From Candidatus Flexicrinis proximus (GTDB taxonomy: Bacteria; Chloroflexota; Anaerolineae; Aggregatilineales; Phototrophicaceae), in the NCBI GenBank assembly GCA_016712885.1, contig JADJQF010000005.1, positions 1 to 64,000 of the forward strand: a stretch of 64,000 bases of DNA, in the 5' to 3' direction. Position numbers and translations under genes: made by a program. Shown in pieces: positions 26,940 to 34,486 of the stretch. Numbering within the stretch: the stretch's first letter is position 1; every line of letters starts with the position of its first letter. The notes beneath the pieces are model-generated. The model ran no database searches, was not told the origin of the DNA, and worked only from the letters and a program-made list of their open reading frames with translations.

Positions 26940-29654
26940 ATGGCAACGTCAATTCTAACCACAAAACTGTATATTCCCCCGCCTCCGCTCAGAGTTGTTC
27001 CGCGCCTACGCTTAATTGAGCGGCTGAACAGTGGGCTAGACCACAAACTGACCCTTGTTTCTGCCCCGGCCGGATTTGGGAAAACCACACTCTTAAGCGC
27101 TGCGGTTGGCACTTGCGAGCAACCCGTCGCCTGGCTGTCACTTGACGAAGCGGATAATGACCCCTCTCGTTTCCTGACCCACCTCGTCGCTGCTTTGCAG
27201 ACGATTGCGCCCCATATTGGGGAAGCGCTCCTAAAAGCGATCCAGTCCTCTCAGCCACCGCCACTTGAGGCCATTCTGACCGCCCTGGTCAATGAAACCT
27301 CTAGGTCTCAAGACGAATTTGTCCTCGTCCTGGATGACTACCACTTGATTGAAGCCAAACCTGTTTGTGATGCGCTTGTCTTCTTGCTCGAACACATGCC
27401 TCCAAAAATGCATCTGGTTATCGGTACCCGAGAAGACCCGCAACTCCCACTTGCCCGGTTACGGGCACGAGGACAACTGACCGAACTTCGGGCCGCCGAT
27501 CTACGTTTCACCCCGACTGAAGCCGCCGAGTTTCTCAAAGAGGTGATGGAGCTGACCCTCTCAGCGGACGATATTGCCACGCTTGAGACGCGAACCGAAG
27601 GCTGGATAGCGGGCCTCCAGCTGGCGGCCCTTTCTATGCGAGGACGCACCGACGTATCGCAGTTCGTTAGGGAATTCGCCGGAGACAACCACTACATCGT
27701 AGACTATCTGGTCGACGAAGTCTTGCAGCGTCAACCCCAAGCTGTACGGAACTTTCTGCTCCAAACTGCCATTCTCGACCGGTTAAGTGGCCCGCTATGC
27801 GATGCGGTCACAGGCCAACAGAAGGGCAACGCGCAACTAGAGGCTCTGGGGCGCGGCAACTTTTTCGTCGTGCCACTGGATGACCGGCGCCACTGGTATC
27901 GCTATCACCATCTCTTTGCCGATGTTCTCCACGCGCATCTGATGGCGGAGCGCCCCGATCAGGTGTCCACTCTGCATCAACGCGCGAGCGCGTGGTTCGA
28001 GCAGAATGATTCGCCATCTGATGCGATCCGGCACGCGCTGGCCGCCAGAGATTTCGCGCGTGCGGCGGATCTGGTAGAGCTGGCAGGGCATGAAATGCGA
28101 AAGAACAGACAGGAGGCCACACTGCTCAGCTGGCTCAAGGCGCTCCCTGGCCCCCTACTCCGCACCCGACCTGTACTCTGCGATTACTATGCAGGGACGT
28201 TACTGCAGAGCGGCGAGCTTGAGGGGGTTGAAACCTGGCTGCGCTTCGCCGAACGGTGGCTGCATACGACTCCTGATCGGGATGAGCAGTCGAACGCCGC
28301 ATCGGCAGAGATGGTCGTAGTGGATGAAGTGGAATTTCGCCGTTTGCCTGGCTCGATTGCCATGCACCGTGCCGGGCTGGCGTTGGCTGTGGGTAACGTG
28401 CCCGCCACTATAGAATGTGCTCGGCAGGTGCTCGGCCTTGCGGCTCAGGATGACCATCTTATGCACGGAGCGGCGGCAGCGCTAGTGGGGCTCGCAACCT
28501 GGACGATCGGGGACCTAGAGGCTGCCTACAAGTCGTATGCTGGCGGCATGGCGAGGCTACAGAAGGCCGGATATGTCTCTGACGCAGTCGGTGGCGCAGT
28601 CACTCTGGCTGACATCCGGCTGACACAGGGAAGAATACGCGAGGCGATGAGTATCTACGAGCGGGGATTGCAGCTCGCGACACAGCACGGCGCAACTCTG
28701 CTGCGTGGAGCCGCAGACATGCACGTCGGATTGAGCGAAATCTACCTTGAGCATGACGATTTGTTCGCCGCAATGCGCCACCTGCAGAGCAGTAAGGATC
28801 TCGGTGAGTTTGCTGGGCTACCCAAGAATCGGTATCGCTGGCGTATCGCTTTGGCTCGATTACGGGAAGCCGAAGGCGATCTTCGTGGCGCTGTCGACCT
28901 GCTCACCGAGGCGGAAAGCCTGTATACGAGTGACTTTTCCCCAAATGTGCGTCCCATCGCGGCGATGAGGACGCGAGTTTGGGTTGTGCAAGGACGCCTG
29001 GGCGAAGCTCTCGCTTGGGTGCGCGAATGTGCCCTGTCGGTTGAGGATGAACTCAGTTATCTGCGTGAGTATGAACACATCACACTCGCCAGAATACTCC
29101 TGGCAAGGTACAAGCTCGACCGTGAAGACAGCGCCATCGTTGAAGCTGCCGGCCTCCTGAAGCGCCTGCTGTTTGCCGCCGAACAAGGGGCGCGGACGGC
29201 AAGTGCCATCGAGATTCTGGTGCTGCTATCGCTCGCACTTCTGATGCAGGGAAACCTCCCCCCCGCGCTAACAACGCTGGAGCGCGCTCTGTCTCTGGCG
29301 GAACCGGAGGGCTACATCCGCATGTTTGTGGACGCAGGTCCATCCCTGGCGGTCCTGCTGGAAAAAGCCGCAAAACATGGGATCGCCCCAAACTATGTCC
29401 GTCAACTCCTGAATGCCATTGGCAAGATCGAACACAAACCTTCAGTCAAACAGGACTTGATCGAGCCGCTCAGCGAGCGGGAACTGGAGGTTCTTCGGCT
29501 GCTCGGCACGGACCTCGACGGCCCCGATCTTGCTCGCGAACTCATGGTGTCCTTAAACACCATCCGCACCCACACCAAGAACATCTACACCAAGCTGGGC
29601 GTAAACAGCCGCCGGGCAGCGGTCCGCCGGGCTGAAGAACTCGGCTTGCTCTAG
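26940..29654 (+). CDS. MalT-like LuxR-family ATP-dependent transcriptional regulator
   Basis: Large STAND-type regulator of 904 residues. It begins MATSILTTKLYIPPPPLRVV, the usual start of this family, then Walker A APAGFGKTTLLS (about 43-54) and a FVLVLDDYHLIE Walker B-like strand. GWIAGLQLAALSM and NHYIVDYLVDEVLQRQP are the conserved STAND boxes. A long tetratricopeptide-like helical region (about 350-820) follows, ending in a LuxR helix-turn-helix (LSERELEVLRLLGT ... ISLNTIRTHTKNIY-like, here MVSLNTIRTHTKNIYTKLGV). An in-frame ATG at 26877 is less likely. It probably controls the genes at 29869-34026, whose first gene has a palindrome upstream. Confidence 0.9.
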   Translation: MATSILTTKLYIPPPPLRVVPRLRLIERLNSGLDHKLTLVSAPAGFGKTTLLSAAVGTCEQPVAWLSLDEADNDPSRFLTHLVAALQTIAPHIGEALLKAIQSSQPPPLEAILTALVNETSRSQDEFVLVLDDYHLIEAKPVCDALVFLLEHMPPKMHLVIGTREDPQLPLARLRARGQLTELRAADLRFTPTEAAEFLKEVMELTLSADDIATLETRTEGWIAGLQLAALSMRGRTDVSQFVREFAGDNHYIVDYLVDEVLQRQPQAVRNFLLQTAILDRLSGPLCDAVTGQQKGNAQLEALGRGNFFVVPLDDRRHWYRYHHLFADVLHAHLMAERPDQVSTLHQRASAWFEQNDSPSDAIRHALAARDFARAADLVELAGHEMRKNRQEATLLSWLKALPGPLLRTRPVLCDYYAGTLLQSGELEGVETWLRFAERWLHTTPDRDEQSNAASAEMVVVDEVEFRRLPGSIAMHRAGLALAVGNVPATIECARQVLGLAAQDDHLMHGAAAALVGLATWTIGDLEAAYKSYAGGMARLQKAGYVSDAVGGAVTLADIRLTQGRIREAMSIYERGLQLATQHGATLLRGAADMHVGLSEIYLEHDDLFAAMRHLQSSKDLGEFAGLPKNRYRWRIALARLREAEGDLRGAVDLLTEAESLYTSDFSPNVRPIAAMRTRVWVVQGRLGEALAWVRECALSVEDELSYLREYEHITLARILLARYKLDREDSAIVEAAGLLKRLLFAAEQGARTASAIEILVLLSLALLMQGNLPPALTTLERALSLAEPEGYIRMFVDAGPSLAVLLEKAAKHGIAPNYVRQLLNAIGKIEHKPSVKQDLIEPLSERELEVLRLLGTDLDGPDLARELMVSLNTIRTHTKNIYTKLGVNSRRAAVRRAEELGLL

Positions 29655-29752
29655 CGAACCACAACACCAAACTTATCCCCGGCAAATAGATCGAACCACA
29701 CGCCAGGGCTCTTCACTCTAACACAACCAAGTGATGAACTAATCACCACATC

Positions 29753-29771
29753 AATCACCACATGTGGTGAT
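29753..29771. promoter_or_regulatory. 18-bp palindromic operator candidate
   Basis: Positions 29754-29771 form a perfect palindrome centred on CATG (ATCACCACA then TGTGGTGAT). Its left half, AATCACCACA, also occurs as a direct repeat at 29741-29750, 12 bases upstream, so a regulator could bind in tandem. It lies in the 214-base gap between the LuxR-type regulator and the 81-residue protein gene. Confidence 0.6.
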
Positions 29772-29868
29772 GCCTGCTCACCGCGTTGACTTGTATCCTC
29801 ACTTTAAGAAAGGAGAACAAGCAACAACGTGAAATTTCATCCAGGGAAAAACATGCACGAGGCGCAGT

Positions 29869-30114
29869 ATGAGTAAGACACCCGCATCGCCTGAAGTTCA
29901 TCACGAGCCTGGACGCTACGAGATTCGCGTCAAGGGGCACCTGGATAACCGCTGGGCCGCCTCGTTTGCAGGCTTGACCATCACGCTGGAAGTCAACGGC
30001 GAGACCCTGTTGACCGGCCCTGTGGTAGATCAGGCCGCGTTACACGGGTTGCTCAGGAAGGTGCGTGACATGGGATTGCCGTTGGTCTCGGTCAATTGTA
30101 TCGAACCTGAATAG
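29869..30114 (+). CDS. Small conserved protein after LuxR-type regulator
   Basis: 81 residues without signal or membrane segment. EPGRYEIRVKGHLDNRWAAS, then FAGLTITLEVNGETLLTGPV and VDQAALHGLLRKVRDMGLPL suggest a compact alpha/beta fold that ends in NCIEPE. I know similar small proteins next to MalT-like regulators in Chloroflexota, but no function. GAGGCG lies 7 bases before the ATG. Transcribed with, or just after, the regulator's operator palindrome. Confidence 0.75.
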   Translation: MSKTPASPEVHHEPGRYEIRVKGHLDNRWAASFAGLTITLEVNGETLLTGPVVDQAALHGLLRKVRDMGLPLVSVNCIEPE

Positions 30115-30259
30115 CCAGAACCGTCGGGCAGTAATCCGCGCCAATGATCGCCATCGTTCCACAAGGGGCAAACAGGTGAATACCATCAAACAGACCGCAG
30201 TTATTGAAAGAGGCAAAAACATGGCTACCAATCGTAAGACCGCAATCCAGGAGAGCAAA

Positions 30260-30949
30260 ATGAAGATAACAGCCTCGAATGTCATCCGTTGGTCAGGTTT
30301 AGCGGCTGTGGCAGCAGGGATCATTTTCGCGGGCATTCAGCCGATCCATCCGCCGGACGTTCTTGCGTCAGTCTCCACCGACGCATGGGCAATCATCACC
30401 CCTTTGAAGACGGTTATGGCTTTCCTCTTCCTGCTCGGCATTACGGGTCTCTACGCCCGGCAGGTAAACAAGGCCGGTTGGTTGGGTCTGGTCGGATTTC
30501 TGCTTCTTAGCCTATGTTGGTCGATCCAGTTGGCCTTCATCTTCGCCGAAGCGTTTATCTTACCGCCGTTGGCGACCGCAGCGCCGCAGTTTGTCGAGGG
30601 CATCTTGGCGGTCGTCAGCGGGCATCCCGCCGAGGGTAACCTCGGAGCGCTACCAGCGCTGTTTGCGCTAGCCGGAATCCCGTACATGCTCGGCGGCCTG
30701 CTGTTTGGTATCGCAACGTTCCGCGCCGGCATCCTGTCGCGCTGGCCTGCCGGTCTGCTTGCCGTCGCCTCCACATTGACCCCCTTGGCTGCCCTGCTCC
30801 CGCACGAGCTTCAGCGGTTAGCGGGAATCCCGGTTGGGTTAGCGATAGCTTGGCTGGGATATGCACTCTGGTCTGAACAGCGAGCGAAAACTGCGGAATC
30901 CTTGCCCGCTATAGGCAGCCCTCAACTCCGCCAAAGCGTAGCCAAGTAA
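30260..30949 (+). CDS. Polytopic membrane protein of unknown function
   Basis: 229 residues with about six membrane helices. ATG 30260 has an ideal AGGAG six bases upstream, so I prefer it to ATG 30221. Helices include IRWSGLAAVAAGIIFAGIQP, WAIITPLKTVMAFLFLLGIT, WLGLVGFLLLSLCWSIQLAF, LPALFALAGIPYMLGGLLFG and WPAGLLAVASTLTPLAALLP. The short cytoplasmic tail is polar. The pattern resembles the DUF4386 type but is not certain. It sits between the small protein and the MDR oxidoreductases. Confidence 0.7.
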   Translation: MKITASNVIRWSGLAAVAAGIIFAGIQPIHPPDVLASVSTDAWAIITPLKTVMAFLFLLGITGLYARQVNKAGWLGLVGFLLLSLCWSIQLAFIFAEAFILPPLATAAPQFVEGILAVVSGHPAEGNLGALPALFALAGIPYMLGGLLFGIATFRAGILSRWPAGLLAVASTLTPLAALLPHELQRLAGIPVGLAIAWLGYALWSEQRAKTAESLPAIGSPQLRQSVAK

Positions 30950-31091
30950 GGTCGCAGGAAGCTGCATGGATACTTCGTATTGGGATTCAAGGAGGGTTCA
31001 AGACCCTCATTGAAACCTCCCACTCCGCACACCGTTGATATTTGTACCGTACGAAGTCATAGCACCCAACTCACATAAGGGAGAGTCTCAA

Positions 31092-32117
31092 ATGAAAGCA
31101 GTCATCTACACAAAATATGGATCACCGGACGTTCTTCAGTACATCGACGTCGAGAAACCCGCTCCCAAAGAGAATGAAGTCCTGGTGAAAATCAAAGCGT
31201 CATCCGCAAATCCACTCGACTGGCATTTCATGCGAGCGGCCCCGTTCCTGGCTCGCCTGGAAAACGGACTGTTCAAACCGAAACAACCCAAACTCGGTGC
31301 CGACATCGCGGGGCAGGTCGAAGCGGTTGGAAGTGGCGTAACGCAGTTTAAACCGGGCGACGAGGTATTTGGAGACATCTGGTTGAGCGGACTGGGGGGG
31401 TTTGCCGAGTATGGGCGCGTTCGTGAAGATACTCTGGTGTTGAAACCAAGCAATGTTTCATTTGAGGCCGCTGCCTCCGTACCACTTGCGGCGCTCACCG
31501 CGCTTCAGGGTCTGCGCGACAAGGGCCAGATTCAACCCGGGCAAAAGGTCTTGATCAATGGCGCGTCCGGCGGCGTCGGGACGTTTGCGGTGCAGATCGC
31601 CAAGGCCTTCGGCGCCGAAGTCACGGGCGTATGCAGCACACGAAATCTGGACATGGTGCGCTCTATCGGCGCAGACCACGTCATCGATTACACGCGGGAA
31701 GATTTCACCAGGAACGGGCAGCAATACGACTTGATCTACTGCGCCGTCGGTAATCGCTCCATCACTGATTATAAGCGCGCGCTGGCGCCCCAGGGAATCT
31801 GCGTAATTGCCGGATTCACGACCCTGCGGAGGATGTTCGAACACTTGATCCTCGGGCCACGCAGATCAAAGGTGGGTGGTCAGCGAGTCGGCATGATGGG
31901 AACGGTGAACCCCAATAAAGTTGATCTAACCTTCCTGATGGAGCTTCTCGAAGCTGGTAAGATCGTGCCCGTCATTGACAGATGTTATCCGTTGAGTGAG
32001 ACGGCTGAAGCGATCCGGTATCTTGAAGCAGGACGCGCCAGAGGGAAAGTCGTCATCACTGTCGCACATGACGACAAATCCGCTTGGCGCGTTACGCCTG
32101 ATCAATCCGCCGCCTGA
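31092..32117 (+). CDS. MDR-family NAD(P)H quinone oxidoreductase / alcohol dehydrogenase (tandem copy 1)
   Basis: Zinc-independent medium-chain dehydrogenase, 341 residues. MKAVIYTKYGSPDVLQYIDV starts at 31092 behind AAGGGAGAG. ASSANPLDWHFMR is the family's N.xD motif in the quinone-reductase branch, GADIAGQVEAVGSGVTQFKP GDEVFG the GroES-like domain, and INGASGGVGTFAVQIAKAFG the Rossmann nucleotide site. Structural-zinc cysteines are absent. It shares much sequence with the next gene, so the two arose by tandem duplication. The substrate is unknown; reduction of enones or quinones is likely. Confidence 0.85.
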   Translation: MKAVIYTKYGSPDVLQYIDVEKPAPKENEVLVKIKASSANPLDWHFMRAAPFLARLENGLFKPKQPKLGADIAGQVEAVGSGVTQFKPGDEVFGDIWLSGLGGFAEYGRVREDTLVLKPSNVSFEAAASVPLAALTALQGLRDKGQIQPGQKVLINGASGGVGTFAVQIAKAFGAEVTGVCSTRNLDMVRSIGADHVIDYTREDFTRNGQQYDLIYCAVGNRSITDYKRALAPQGICVIAGFTTLRRMFEHLILGPRRSKVGGQRVGMMGTVNPNKVDLTFLMELLEAGKIVPVIDRCYPLSETAEAIRYLEAGRARGKVVITVAHDDKSAWRVTPDQSAA

Positions 32118-32132
32118 ACACGAGAGGGACTC

Positions 32133-33128
32133 ATGAAAGCAGTCATCTGGACCGCCTATGGACAGCCGGACGTTCTTCAACTTAAGGAAGTGGAAAAACC
32201 AACTCCTAAGGACAATGAAGTCCTGATAAGGATAGCCGCGACCACGGTGCCATCCGGTGACTGTGAGATGCGCAGTATGAGCGGCTCGCGCTGGTACACA
32301 CTGCTTATGCGTGCCTACGTGGGACTCAGAAAACCAACAAAGATAACGGTTCTTGGTATGGAGCTGGCCGGAGTGATTGAATCGGCAGGCAAAGACGTAA
32401 AGCGATTCAAGGCGGGCGACGAGGTGTTCGGAACAACTGGTTTTGTAGGTGCTGGTACGAACGCGGAGTACATCGCCCTGCCGGAGGAGCCTGAAGGCGG
32501 GGCGCTGTCGATCAAGCCGGCCAACATGACCTATGAGGAAGCCGCCGCCGTTCCGATTGGCGGCCTTGAAGCGCTGAATTTCCTCAGACAGGCAAACCTC
32601 CAGAGCGGACAAAGCGTTCTGATCAACGGCGCAGCCGGAACGATCGGCACCTTCGCCGTACAGCTTGCTAAGGCCCTCGGGGCCGAAGTGACTGCTGTCG
32701 ATAGCACCGAAAAACTGGACTTACTGCGCTCAATTGGCGCAGACAGTGTCACCGATTACACGCGAGAAGATTTCGCTAGAAGTAACAAGACCTACGACCT
32801 CATTCTGGACATCGCCGGTAAGAGTTCATTCTCTGGTAGCCTGAAATCGCTAAAGCCAGGCGGTTGTTTCCTCATTGCCAATGCCAGAGTGTCGCAGCGG
32901 GTTCAAGGGCGCTGGGCATCGACAACACGCAGCAAGAAAGTGGTTTTCGGGAAATCATCTCCAAAGACCGAAGATCTGCTCTTGCTCAAAGCGCTCATTG
33001 AGGCGGGGAAGCTAAGAACCGTCATCGACAGAGTGTATTCTCTTGAACAGACTGCCGCGGCGCACAGGTACGTCGAAACGGGCCAGAAGGTAGGCAACGT
33101 AGTGATCTCCATCAATCGAGGGGTTTGA
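32133..33128 (+). CDS. MDR-family oxidoreductase (tandem copy 2)
   Basis: Paralogue of the preceding gene, 331 residues, starting 15 bases after it behind GAGAGGGA. MKAVIWTAYGQPDVLQLKEV, GMELAGVIESAGKDVKRFKAGDEV in part, LINGAAGTIGTFAVQLAKAL and DYTREDFARS parallel the first copy. In the catalytic loop it has PSGDCEMRS instead of NPLDWHFMR, so the substrate pocket differs. No structural-zinc cysteines. Tight spacing to the flavoprotein gene (1 base) suggests one operon of redox genes. Confidence 0.85.
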   Translation: MKAVIWTAYGQPDVLQLKEVEKPTPKDNEVLIRIAATTVPSGDCEMRSMSGSRWYTLLMRAYVGLRKPTKITVLGMELAGVIESAGKDVKRFKAGDEVFGTTGFVGAGTNAEYIALPEEPEGGALSIKPANMTYEEAAAVPIGGLEALNFLRQANLQSGQSVLINGAAGTIGTFAVQLAKALGAEVTAVDSTEKLDLLRSIGADSVTDYTREDFARSNKTYDLILDIAGKSSFSGSLKSLKPGGCFLIANARVSQRVQGRWASTTRSKKVVFGKSSPKTEDLLLLKALIEAGKLRTVIDRVYSLEQTAAAHRYVETGQKVGNVVISINRGV

Positions 33129-33129
33129 T

Positions 33130-34026
33130 ATGCTGGATGCAGTGATTGTAGGTGGAAGCAGCGCTGGCCTGAGCGCCGCGTTGATTTTGGGTCGATCCTT
33201 GAGGGAGGTTGTCGTCGTCGATGACCAGAAACCCTGTAACCGTTTTTCTCGGGCGTCTCACGGATTTTTGACGCGTGACGGCATGCCTCCTGCGGACTTG
33301 CTGCACCTAGCACACGAACAACTTACACATTACCCATCCGTCGTCCTCAAAGCGGCAACCGTGCTACGCATTGAAAGGACCGACCTCGGGTTTGAGATCA
33401 TAAGTTCGGATGCCTCCAAACTCGAGGCACGAAGTGTCTTGCTCGCTACAGGCTTGAAAGATGAGATGCCCCCACTTGCCGGCATCCAGGCCTTATGGGG
33501 CAAGAGCGTGTTTCACTGTCCATACTGTGATGGCTACGAACTTAGGGGCAAGGCGATCGCGGTCTATGGCGTGGATGAGGAGGCGCTTCACCAGGTGATG
33601 CTGCTCCGGAATTTAACAGATACCCTGACACTTTGCGCCGGTGAGGGATGGAGAATTACGCCTGCGCAGCGTGAGAGACTAACTCGACACGGGATTCAGA
33701 TCATTGAACAACCTATCGAAGCCCTCGAATACGTCGATACTCAACTTGAGGCCATTCGATTTGCCGATGGTACGCGGCTAATCTGTGATGCACTCTTCAT
33801 CCGTCCAAGGACGACCCACAGAACTTCTTTTGCTCGTGATCTGGGATGTAAAGTCGACGATCAGGATATCGTACAGGTTGATCCGCGGGGTCGAACAAGT
33901 GTTAAGGGCATTTATGCGGCCGGCGACTTATCGTCAAACATGCGAAGCGTGGCCCTCGCCGTGGCACAGGGCGCGGCAGCGGCCTATGGAATCAATGCCG
34001 ACCTGATTGCACAGGACTTTTCCTGA
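33130..34026 (+). CDS. Thioredoxin-reductase-like FAD/NAD(P) oxidoreductase
   Basis: 298-residue pyridine-nucleotide disulphide oxidoreductase. VIVGGSSAGLSAALILGRSL is the FAD-binding site, FHCPYCDGYELRG holds a CPYC redox pair in the thioredoxin-reductase position, and KGIYAAGDLSSNMRSVALAV is the C-terminal FAD motif. The second Rossmann loop (AVYGVDEEALHQ) lacks the usual GGGxSA glycines, so NADPH may bind poorly. It follows the second MDR gene by one base. Its role is probably redox or thiol metabolism in the same operon. Confidence 0.83.
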   Translation: MLDAVIVGGSSAGLSAALILGRSLREVVVVDDQKPCNRFSRASHGFLTRDGMPPADLLHLAHEQLTHYPSVVLKAATVLRIERTDLGFEIISSDASKLEARSVLLATGLKDEMPPLAGIQALWGKSVFHCPYCDGYELRGKAIAVYGVDEEALHQVMLLRNLTDTLTLCAGEGWRITPAQRERLTRHGIQIIEQPIEALEYVDTQLEAIRFADGTRLICDALFIRPRTTHRTSFARDLGCKVDDQDIVQVDPRGRTSVKGIYAAGDLSSNMRSVALAVAQGAAAAYGINADLIAQDFS

Positions 34027-34410
34027 AGCCAGTGCGGTTGCCAGTACTTGAATTCTCAAAACCGGGCATTTGTGCTGCATCCGGCAAGTACGTTCATGTT
34101 GTATTGCGAACGTGCTCTCGCACGTCCCTACAGAATCGGTCAGGATTCGTAGGAAAGAGGTGGCTTCGGATTTTGAGCATTGGCCAGATTAGGCACTTAG
34201 CTCATTTTGGTGAGTCCAACAGACACATGGTGAAAGTGGGGTTGGGCAACCGACCGATGAACGCTGCGGTGTGATCGGTGAGCTGTCGCTTTGGTTAATG
34301 CCAAGGTTTTGCGGCGCGCTCTTGCCCGCTGATGCGTCTTACACCTCGCGTCACGTCGTGACGAGTGTCATCGCTTTCTGCGACGAATAGCTGTTTCCCG
34401 GTCTACTTTT
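34027..34410. other. Intergenic, no gene recognised
   Basis: About 380 bases between the flavoprotein gene and the EF-G promoter. An open stretch from 34032 to 34274 has no family resemblance and no ribosome-binding site. I see nothing else in it. Confidence 0.4.
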
Positions 34411-34439
34411 TTGACAAGCCGTTAACCCCTCCTTAAAAT
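34411..34439 (+). promoter_or_regulatory. Promoter of the EF-G-like gene
   Basis: TTGACA (34411-34416), a 17-bp spacer and TAAAAT (34434-34439) form a near-consensus housekeeping promoter. AAGGAGAG at 34473-34480 is the ribosome-binding site for ATG 34487. Confidence 0.8.
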
Positions 34440-34486
34440 CACCGAGGACGGCAGAAATGCTGAGCCACCCTTAAGGAGAGTAGATT

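Noticed and set aside
29829..29876. Short GTG frame overlapping the 81-residue gene
   Set aside because: Only 15 codons and poor Shine-Dalgarno spacing; may be chance.
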